64,000 nt of DNA from positions 124,001 to 188,000 of the forward strand of contig JBQNBC010000001.1 in the NCBI GenBank assembly GCA_052170135.1, read 5' to 3'. The notes under the pieces are model-generated. The model was not told where the DNA came from and searched no databases. It saw only the letters and a list, made by a program, of their open reading frames with translations. Positions 8,375-15,571 of the stretch are shown here, in pieces. The stretch's first letter is position 1, and each line of letters starts with the position of its first letter. Source of the stretch: Wolinella sp052170135. GTDB lineage: Bacteria; Campylobacterota; Campylobacteria; Campylobacterales; Helicobacteraceae. A program made the position numbers and the translations under genes.

Positions 8375-9253
8375 GTGAAAAAGCATAACGCGCTAAAAAC
8401 CCTATCCACAATCGCAAAAGAGAATCCAAATAGGCTCTTAGCTGCATTTTCTCTTGTAATGATTGAGAATCTGCTCTTTCTCTCATATCCGATTTTTGCA
8501 GGATTCTCTATCGATTCTATTATCGCGGGTGAGATGTGGAGTGCGCTTACTTACGCGCTGATGGTGCTTATTATGTGGCTTTTTGGTGCACTTAGGCGCA
8601 GGGTGGATACGCAGATTTTTGCGACACTTTATGCAAGCCTCGCCACGCCTGTGATGCTAAATGAGCGAAGTGCCGGTCGCGATAGCTCCACAATAGCCGC
8701 AAGAGTCGCGCTTTCTAGGGAGTTTGTCGATTTTTTCGAGCACCATTTTCCAACATTTTTCACTTCGGTTGTCTCGATTCTCGGGGCGGCTCTTATGCTG
8801 CTTTTTGTCGAATTTTATGTAGGAATCGGCTGCTTTGTGGCACTTTGCCTACTACTTTTGGCAATTCCAAAGTTTAGCGCGACAAACGACCGCCTATATC
8901 TACGGCTAAACAATCGCCTTGAGCGCGAAGTCCTAGCTATTGAGCGTGCAAGCGAAGACGCGCTAAAGCGGCACTACGCATTCGTCTCAAAAGCAAGAAT
9001 CGGTATCTCAAATCGCGAGGCACTTGGATATCTTGTAGTTGGCGTGGTTGCAAGTCTGCTTTTTGCCATAGCGATTGTAATCATGAGCCTTGATTCTGAG
9101 CGTGCGGCTGGACATATTTATGCGGTGATTACATATTTATGGACGTTTGCGATGAGTCTAGATGATGCGCCTAGACTTTTGGAGGAGTATTCAAAACTCA
9201 AAGATATAGGCAAAAGAATCGATGCACAATCAACCTGCAAAGCCGATTCTTAA
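8375..9253 (+). CDS. Six-transmembrane ABC transporter domain protein without ATPase domain
   Basis: Membrane protein of 292 residues resembling only the transmembrane half of an ABC exporter. Hydrophobic stretches lie at about 20-50, 55-75, 120-145, 147-170, 215-240 and 246-265, with a charged cytoplasmic loop between (RLNNRLEREVLAIERASEDALKR). No Walker A, signature motif or Walker B follows: the protein ends at LKDIGKRIDAQSTCKADS, and the next gene is pdxJ. The start is GTG with AAGGA upstream. It may pair with an ATPase encoded elsewhere or act without one. Six-helix-only ABC proteins of this type are known; function is not. Confidence 0.7.
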   Translation: MKKHNALKTLSTIAKENPNRLLAAFSLVMIENLLFLSYPIFAGFSIDSIIAGEMWSALTYALMVLIMWLFGALRRRVDTQIFATLYASLATPVMLNERSAGRDSSTIAARVALSREFVDFFEHHFPTFFTSVVSILGAALMLLFVEFYVGIGCFVALCLLLLAIPKFSATNDRLYLRLNNRLEREVLAIERASEDALKRHYAFVSKARIGISNREALGYLVVGVVASLLFAIAIVIMSLDSERAAGHIYAVITYLWTFAMSLDDAPRLLEEYSKLKDIGKRIDAQSTCKADS

Positions 9254-9288
9254 GCTAAGATTCCACAAATCCAACCAAAGGAGAATCC

Positions 9289-10071
9289 ATGCTACTAGGT
9301 GTAAATATCGACCACATAGCCACAGTGCGCGAGGCACGCAAGATAAACGAGCCAGATCCAATAGAAGCACTATTTTTCGTGCGACGTGCTGGTGCTTCGC
9401 AAATCACAATCCATCTGCGCGAAGATAGGCGACATATCCACGATTTTGATGTTGAGAGGATTTTGGAATCGTCAATTCTTCCAGTTAATATAGAGTGTTC
9501 CACTGATAAGCAGATTGTCGATTTTCTCTGCGAGATACGTCCACATCGCGTCACGCTAGTACCTGAAAAGCGCGAAGAGGTAACGACTGAGGGCGGACTT
9601 GACCTGCTTGGGCGTTTTGAGATTTTAAAGGCAAGAATCGCACAGTTCAAGGAAAGTGAAATCGACGTATCGCTTTTCATAGACCCAGACCTTGCATCTA
9701 TCGAGCTCTCACACAAACTAGGTGCAGATATGGTTGAGCTACACACAGGTAGTTTTGCAAATCTCTATTTAGCGCGTTTTAGCAACTTCCCTCGCACGCC
9801 AAACTTCATCGAAGAGTTAGGGATTACCAGAAGCGAGCTGATGGCACGATACGATTTAGCACTTAGCGCGATCGAGAGTGCAGCAAAGCATGCAAAAACA
9901 GTCGGACTAGAGGTCGCTGCGGGGCATGGGCTAAACTATCAAAATGTGCACGAAATCGCAAAAATCCCAGAAATAATCGAGCTAAATATCGGACACAGCA
10001 TCATCTCACGCGCACTATTTGTGGGACTAGAGGCAGCCACAAGAGAGATGATCGAGCTACTCAGGAGATAA
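9289..10071 (+). CDS. pdxJ: Pyridoxine 5'-phosphate synthase
   Basis: Condenses 3-amino-2-oxopropyl phosphate with deoxyxylulose phosphate to give pyridoxine 5'-phosphate, the last step of the DXP-dependent vitamin B6 route. All 260 residues fit PdxJ: LLGVNIDHIATVREAR at the start, ITIHLREDRRHI (active site), NIECSTD, VTLVPEKREEVTTEGGLD, a late GLEVAAGHGLNYQNV and ELNIGHSIISRA. AAAGGAG precedes the ATG. pdxA follows 32 bp later and makes the substrate, so the pair is a functional unit, as in H. pylori. Confidence 0.97.
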   Translation: MLLGVNIDHIATVREARKINEPDPIEALFFVRRAGASQITIHLREDRRHIHDFDVERILESSILPVNIECSTDKQIVDFLCEIRPHRVTLVPEKREEVTTEGGLDLLGRFEILKARIAQFKESEIDVSLFIDPDLASIELSHKLGADMVELHTGSFANLYLARFSNFPRTPNFIEELGITRSELMARYDLALSAIESAAKHAKTVGLEVAAGHGLNYQNVHEIAKIPEIIELNIGHSIISRALFVGLEAATREMIELLRR

Positions 10072-10103
10072 ATGCTCAAGAATTGCGCAAAAAGGGGGAG
10101 CTG

Positions 10104-11042
10104 GTGAAGATATTTGTATCAATTGGCGATGTGAATGGCATAGGAATCGAAATCGCACTAAGAGCACATGAAAAAGTCAAAGAACTAGCAGAAATAATAT
10201 ATGGTGTCGATTCTTATGTTTTAAAGCGTGCAGCTTATTTGCTTGGGCTCAAAGTACCTAGCGATATGCAACTTTGCGAGCTGGGACTAGAGTGCGAAAT
10301 AACTCCAAAAGTAGCTTGCGGCGAGTCTGGGCGCTACTCTTTTGCTAGCTTCATAAAGGGTGTAGAGCTAGCCAGAGCTGGCGACGTAGATGCACTAGTA
10401 ACGTTACCCGTAAATAAAAAAGCGTGGAATCTAGCGGGAATCCACCATGCAGGACACACTGAGGCACTACGTGAGATTTTTGGCAAGGAAGCAATAATGA
10501 TGATGGGAAAAGATGGCTTTTATATCGCGCTTTTCACCGATCACATACCACTTTCTCAAGTCCCACAGAGAATCGATACAAAATCTGTGCTTGAATTTTT
10601 ACTACGACTGGCAAATAGCACGCCAAACATACGCGCATGTGGCGTGCTAGGGCTAAATCCTCATGCAGGCGATGGTGGCGTTTTGGGCGAAGAGGATTCT
10701 TTGATTACGCGTGCAGTGCAGTTGGCAAACAAAAAGATAGGGCATGAACTATTTTTTGGTGCGCTGGTGCCTGATGTAGCATTTTTAGCTCGAGAAAAAT
10801 ATAGCCACTATGTCGCTATGTATCACGACCAAGGGTTAATTGCGCTTAAAATTCTTCACTTTGATGAGAGTGTAAATATCTCGCTAGGACTGCCTATAAT
10901 ACGCACTTCTGTAGATCACGGGACAGCATACGACATAGCATATAACAAGAATCAGGCAAATCTAAAAAGCTACGAAAATGCAATAAAAACTGCAATATCT
11001 CTAGCAAATAGCAAACCAGCATTAGCTAAAATTCATAATTAA
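10104..11042 (+). CDS. pdxA: 4-hydroxythreonine-4-phosphate dehydrogenase
   Basis: NAD-dependent oxidation and decarboxylation of 4-phosphohydroxythreonine, giving the aminoketone used by PdxJ. The start chosen is GTG 10104 (MKIFVSIGDVNGIG), which has AAGGGGGAG just upstream; an in-frame TTG at 10083 would add seven unconserved residues. Family features: GDVNGIGIEIA, LVTLPVNKKAW, the metal histidines in GHTEAL and YHDQGLI, GLNPHAGDGG, and the closing TSVDHGTAYDIA. At 312 residues the length is normal. Confidence 0.95.
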   Translation: MKIFVSIGDVNGIGIEIALRAHEKVKELAEIIYGVDSYVLKRAAYLLGLKVPSDMQLCELGLECEITPKVACGESGRYSFASFIKGVELARAGDVDALVTLPVNKKAWNLAGIHHAGHTEALREIFGKEAIMMMGKDGFYIALFTDHIPLSQVPQRIDTKSVLEFLLRLANSTPNIRACGVLGLNPHAGDGGVLGEEDSLITRAVQLANKKIGHELFFGALVPDVAFLAREKYSHYVAMYHDQGLIALKILHFDESVNISLGLPIIRTSVDHGTAYDIAYNKNQANLKSYENAIKTAISLANSKPALAKIHN

Positions 11043-11128
11043 AAATTTATTTTTTGCAAAATAACAGTATTCGTGTTTTAAAATACCATTGATAAGCGTG
11101 AGCGCCTTAGTGTTTTAGAGGGAATTTC

Positions 11129-13219
11129 ATGTATAGCGAAAAGTTAGAACAAGAGTTTTTAAAAACCATCACAATCCTTTTTGTCGAGGATGAAGACGAT
11201 ATACGTGAGGCATATGCAAGTCTTTTAAAGCGTCGCTTTAAAAAAGTTTACCTAGCAAGAGATGGCAAAGAAGGACTTGATCTATTTCAAAGATACCAAC
11301 CAGATATAGTAATCACTGATATCATGATGCCACAGGTCAATGGTCTCGCTATGAGCGCATCAATAAAACAGATAAGCCCCGAGACACCCATTATAATCGT
11401 TACAGCATACGATGATTCTTCACTGCTTGTGGAAGCCATTAGTATAGGTATTGATGGCTATGTACTAAAGCCAGTCAACGATGTCTCACTCTCACAAGCT
11501 ATACGTAAATCTCTGGGTGGTCTGCGCTACCAGCAAGAACGCAAAGAGGCACAAAGAAAAGATGCTCTCATCTCTATGGTGTCTGATAACTCTCCTACTG
11601 GAATCTGTCTCTTTGGTGAAAACGGAATCATCTATGTAAATAAAGCCATGGAAGAGATAACTGGATACAGCACAGATGAAATGATAGGCAAGACGCTATT
11701 TGATGTCCTAAATATTAGCCATGATGGGCAAAGTAGCGAGAATCTATCCCATCTAAAAAAGCACTTCGAAGTCCAAATAAAGACAAAAACTAGCAGGACA
11801 CGCCACGTAGATATCACGACAAACTCAATGGAATTGCACGGCAGTTGCATCTCTATCGCAAACATAGTCGATGTAACGGACAAAAAATGGTTCAAAGAGG
11901 AGCTAGAACACAGTCGCGCGCGCCTAGAGGAGCTAAACCATGAACTAAAACGCAATATGCAGGTAATCCAGCAAAAAAATCGCCTACTTGAAGAACAGCT
12001 CTACACCGACAAGCTAACCTCATTGCCAAATCGCTACCGACTACTCGAGGATTTAAAGCAAGCAAAGAATCCATTCCTAATGCTTCTAAATATCGATTCT
12101 TTCAAAGAGGTGAATGACTTTTATGGCACCGAGATTGGTGACTTTGTCCTAAAAGAGGTCGCGAAACGATTAATCTCGCTCATAAATCACGGGCGTTTCA
12201 AACTCTACAAACTGCAAGCAGATGAATACGCACTGCTTGATTCTAGTTACTCGCCAGATGAGGATCTAGAGGCACTTGGCAGACAAGTACACGACGAAGT
12301 AGATAGTCATCTCATCTCGCTAAAAGAACAAGAGATACATATAAGAATCTCAGCAGGGCTGGCCTATGGCGACAACAGCACAGTTATGTCACACGCAGAC
12401 ATTGCACTAAAGCTTGCCAAAAAGCAAAATCGGCCATTTGTAATATACAACAGCACAATGATGGTGATGAAAGAGTATGCGGAAAATTTCCGCTGGATTC
12501 GCATGCTAAAAAGTGCACTTGATGACAATAGGATTGTATGCTATTTTCAACCAGTTCTAAACAATAAAACAAAAGAGATTTACAAATATGAGTGTCTAGC
12601 ACGACTAATAGGCGATGATGGGCATGTATATCCACCGTTTTTTATTGATATTTCAAAGCGTGCACGCCTATATCATCGTATCACGCAGGCTATCATTAGT
12701 GATGCATGCAAGATGTTTCAACATACACACTATAAATTCTCAGTCAATCTCTCAATTGATGACATACTAAATCCACAAACCATTGACTACATAATCGCTG
12801 AAGTAGAAAAATATGGCGTGGCAAACAGAATCTTTTTTGAGATTCTCGAGACTGATGGTATTGATAATTACGAGATCGTAGGCGAATTTATAAAGCGTAT
12901 CAAAAAGCTAGGTTGCCAAATCGCCATAGATGACTTTGGTAGTGGCTACTCAAACTTCATGCATATCTTAAGGCTTGATATCGATATCATAAAGATCGAT
13001 GCCTCTATCATAAAGCACGCACACACAGATAGAAACTCACAGATCATAGCTGAAACGATTGTCGATTTTTCCAAAAAATTAGGAATCAAGACTATCGCTG
13101 AGTTTGTGCACAACAAAGAGGTGCTTGAATGCGTGCAAAACTTTGGCGTAGACTACTCTCAGGGCTACTACATTGGCGAACCTAAGCGCGCCTTAATAAC
13201 ACAATACACAGAAAAGTAG
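11129..13219 (+). CDS. Response regulator with PAS, GGDEF and EAL domains
   Basis: Cytoplasmic 696-residue signalling protein for cyclic-di-GMP turnover. Domains in order: receiver (about 12-130, phosphoacceptor D64 in VITDIMMP, lysine K114), PAS (145-250), a short coiled coil (255-290), GGDEF (290-450) and EAL (460-690). The GGDEF signature is QADEY, so the cyclase is probably inactive. The EAL signature reads ECL but keeps the metal-binding glutamate, and NLS, EILE, IDDFGSGYSN and KID are present, so phosphodiesterase activity is likely. GAGGGA precedes the ATG. No histidine kinase is adjacent; the input is unknown. Confidence 0.88.
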   Translation: MYSEKLEQEFLKTITILFVEDEDDIREAYASLLKRRFKKVYLARDGKEGLDLFQRYQPDIVITDIMMPQVNGLAMSASIKQISPETPIIIVTAYDDSSLLVEAISIGIDGYVLKPVNDVSLSQAIRKSLGGLRYQQERKEAQRKDALISMVSDNSPTGICLFGENGIIYVNKAMEEITGYSTDEMIGKTLFDVLNISHDGQSSENLSHLKKHFEVQIKTKTSRTRHVDITTNSMELHGSCISIANIVDVTDKKWFKEELEHSRARLEELNHELKRNMQVIQQKNRLLEEQLYTDKLTSLPNRYRLLEDLKQAKNPFLMLLNIDSFKEVNDFYGTEIGDFVLKEVAKRLISLINHGRFKLYKLQADEYALLDSSYSPDEDLEALGRQVHDEVDSHLISLKEQEIHIRISAGLAYGDNSTVMSHADIALKLAKKQNRPFVIYNSTMMVMKEYAENFRWIRMLKSALDDNRIVCYFQPVLNNKTKEIYKYECLARLIGDDGHVYPPFFIDISKRARLYHRITQAIISDACKMFQHTHYKFSVNLSIDDILNPQTIDYIIAEVEKYGVANRIFFEILETDGIDNYEIVGEFIKRIKKLGCQIAIDDFGSGYSNFMHILRLDIDIIKIDASIIKHAHTDRNSQIIAETIVDFSKKLGIKTIAEFVHNKEVLECVQNFGVDYSQGYYIGEPKRALITQYTEK

Positions 13220-13276
13220 ATAATGATTGACGAGGGCGATAAGCTTGTAGATTCTTGATTTATTTGTGGATTTGCA

Positions 13277-13308
13277 GCTTGATTCCTAGCCATAGCTAGG
13301 AATCTTAA
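13277..13308. terminator. Convergent hairpin between the GGDEF/EAL gene and flgE
   Basis: GATTCCTAGC (13281-13290) and GCTAGGAATC (13295-13304) form a perfect 10-bp stem with a CATA loop, extended by partly pairing GCTT/AAGC. It lies between two converging genes and probably ends both transcripts, although no T-run follows on either strand. Confidence 0.55.
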
Positions 13309-13312
13309 GCCA

Positions 13313-15502
13313 CTATTGCTTGAGCTGGATAAGAGTGTTAAGAATTTGATCAGAAGTCGTAATCGTCTTTGAGTTTGCCTGGAATCCTCGTTGCACAATA
13401 ATTAGTTCCGTTAAGCTTCTACTTAAATCAACGTTACTCGCCTCAAGGCTTGATGCATGGATAGAGCCACGCCCATCCTTATTTGCCGTGCCGATTGCTG
13501 GCTCGCCAGAGTTTGAAGTGCGAGAATACAAATTTGAGCCCTCAGCTTGCAGACCGGCATTATTAACAAATGATGCAACCGCTACTTGTGCCAATGCCAA
13601 ATCCCTGCCATTGCTAAATTTGCCCATCAAAACACCATTTGCATCAAATCTCATCTCACCAAGAGTGCCTGATTGATAGCCATTGTTTCCAATGTGTCCA
13701 GTGCTACTATCCTCGCTTGTACTTGTGATTCCAGTAAATGTCCCACTAGCACCAAATTGAAGGCTGATTCTCTGTGGAGATTTAGCTCCTGTAGCTGGGT
13801 CAAACTGCACTGTGTTTGGTGTCATACCAATGATAGCGCCACCCTCACCAAATGTAACTCTTCCACCTTCTAGGATATTTGGTCGTTCCGCAGAACCGTT
13901 GATAAAGCTCGATGGCTCAGGTACTTTTAGCTTAAAGCTCCACTCTTGACCAGAGATTTTTCTAAACTCCACAGTAAATGTATGCTTATTACCGAGGCTA
14001 TCAATGATGTCCGTCGTTGCCGCATGCTTTGCCGCCATCAGCGCACCAGATGTGCTAGACGTGCCACCTTCAACTAAGATTCCTGTATTTAGCCCGCGCA
14101 TACTCTCTTTAAAAAGCACGTTACTAGTTACATTTTTATCGTAATAACTAGTTACTGTGATATTTAGATTCTTTGGCGTGGCTGGATTCACACCATCATC
14201 TTGGTTAAGAATCTCAAACATACCGCCCTTATTTACAGTTACCTTCACACTTGCATTTGCTAAAGTTTGACCATCGCCCTCTACATACGTTCTAGCTATA
14301 GCTGGATTCCCTGAGCTTCGTTTGATATAGTTTGCATCCTGCTGGATAAGCGCGCGCAAATCCTCCGTCGTCCTAAATTGTGCGCTAGCAGAATCGGCAT
14401 TGCTAGCGCTTGTATAGCTGTAACGGAACGCAGTAATTACGTTATCTGCGTTGCTGAAGTTTGCCAGCGCACCAGTTCCAGTTCCGGTGATAATGATATT
14501 CTTCTTACTTGCATCACCATCTAGACTATTGTCATTTGATAGCCTTAGATTTGCACCATCGACAAATGCCTCAACTCCAGTGATACCTTTTTTTGCATTA
14601 ATGGCATTTTGTGCCGCAAGGAGCGAGCTAATACCTGAAGTCGTGGAATCGTTTGAAAACGCGATTCTTGTGCCATTTATAACGATTTCACTCTGAACAC
14701 CAACAGGAACTGGCTTGCTCACAGTGGCTACCTCGTAGCTGACCCAGATTCCTTGTCCTTCGCTTAGGCGATAGGCATTACCCTCGCTATTAAACATTGC
14801 ACCAATATCATCAGCGTGTTGCATTTTACGCCCCGAGCTATCATATCTAGCAACCAAGCCATCAGATGCTGTCGCGCTAGTAGAGTCTAGTGCATGAGCA
14901 CAATCCATGCTCTTTGTGGTATCGCCAGCTGTTAGCTTTGCTGTTAGCTGCACTTGAGATGTAGCCTTAGCTGGTATTACCATTTTTGGCTTTATTTTGA
15001 TTCCTGTGATAGGTGTTGTTGTGTCAATTACATTGTGTAAATTCTCATCAGTGCAACACTCATCGCATGTATTTAGATTCCTCAGCCACCCCTGGACAAT
15101 GTGCCCTGTGTTATTTACTAGATTTCCAACGGCATCAAAGTTGAAAGCACCATCGCGAGTATAGGAATTTGTCCGCCCATTATTACCACTCACGACAAAG
15201 AAACCATCTCCACCAATAGCCAAGTCGGTCTTATTTTCAGTCGTTTTAACTGAGCCTTGAGAGAAGACTTTTGTTGTTGAGTTTATTGTCGTTCCAAGCC
15301 CTACAGAGTAGTCATTCTGTCCGCCTAGCCCGCCATATGGAGAAGTAGAGATGCGATTCACTTGAGAGAGCATATCTGCAAAGTTAGCTCGGCTATATTT
15401 AAAGCCCACAGTATTGACGTTAGCGATATTGTGTCCCTCTACATCAAGCGCTACTTGATGAGCTTGCATTCCACTTACGCCTGACCACATTGACCTAAGC
15501 AT
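13313..15502 (-). CDS. flgE: Flagellar hook protein
   Basis: Main subunit of the flagellar hook, 729 residues. The N-terminus MLRSMWSGVSGMQAHQVALD and NIANVNTVGFKYSRANF match H. pylori FlgE closely, followed by GLGGQNDYSVGLG and TDLAIGGDGFFVVSG. The C-terminus has the matching rod/hook coiled-coil segment, SNVDLSRSLTELIIVQRGFQANSKTI in two conserved pieces. The middle (about 150-600) is the variable, surface-exposed region, rich in Ser, Thr, Asn and Gly. A sigma-54 promoter lies directly upstream (15545-15559), separating it from flgE2. AAAAGGA precedes the ATG. Confidence 0.96.
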   Translation of the reverse strand: MLRSMWSGVSGMQAHQVALDVEGHNIANVNTVGFKYSRANFADMLSQVNRISTSPYGGLGGQNDYSVGLGTTINSTTKVFSQGSVKTTENKTDLAIGGDGFFVVSGNNGRTNSYTRDGAFNFDAVGNLVNNTGHIVQGWLRNLNTCDECCTDENLHNVIDTTTPITGIKIKPKMVIPAKATSQVQLTAKLTAGDTTKSMDCAHALDSTSATASDGLVARYDSSGRKMQHADDIGAMFNSEGNAYRLSEGQGIWVSYEVATVSKPVPVGVQSEIVINGTRIAFSNDSTTSGISSLLAAQNAINAKKGITGVEAFVDGANLRLSNDNSLDGDASKKNIIITGTGTGALANFSNADNVITAFRYSYTSASNADSASAQFRTTEDLRALIQQDANYIKRSSGNPAIARTYVEGDGQTLANASVKVTVNKGGMFEILNQDDGVNPATPKNLNITVTSYYDKNVTSNVLFKESMRGLNTGILVEGGTSSTSGALMAAKHAATTDIIDSLGNKHTFTVEFRKISGQEWSFKLKVPEPSSFINGSAERPNILEGGRVTFGEGGAIIGMTPNTVQFDPATGAKSPQRISLQFGASGTFTGITSTSEDSSTGHIGNNGYQSGTLGEMRFDANGVLMGKFSNGRDLALAQVAVASFVNNAGLQAEGSNLYSRTSNSGEPAIGTANKDGRGSIHASSLEASNVDLSRSLTELIIVQRGFQANSKTITTSDQILNTLIQLKQ

Positions 15503-15544
15503 CGTTTATCCTTTTATTCTGTTTCTAGTATCGTATGTATTCAA

Positions 15545-15559
15545 GCAAATAGCATTCCA
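15545..15559 (-). promoter_or_regulatory. Sigma-54 (RpoN) promoter of flgE
   Basis: On the minus strand TGGAATGCTATTTGCTT has the invariant GG and GC separated by 10 bases, matching the epsilon sigma-54 consensus TTGGAAC-N4-TTTGC. The start is expected near 15533, giving a leader of about 30 bases. Its sequence also forms part of the hairpin at 15547-15571. Confidence 0.8.
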
Positions 15560-15571
15560 CTTATGCTATTT
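15547..15571 (-). terminator. Hairpin at the flgE2 stop codon, overlapping the flgE promoter
   Basis: AAATAGCAT and ATGCTATTT form a perfect 9-bp stem with a 7-nt loop. The stem includes part of the flgE2 stop codon. It may reduce read-through into flgE or stabilise the upstream mRNA end. No T-run follows, so termination is uncertain. Confidence 0.4.
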
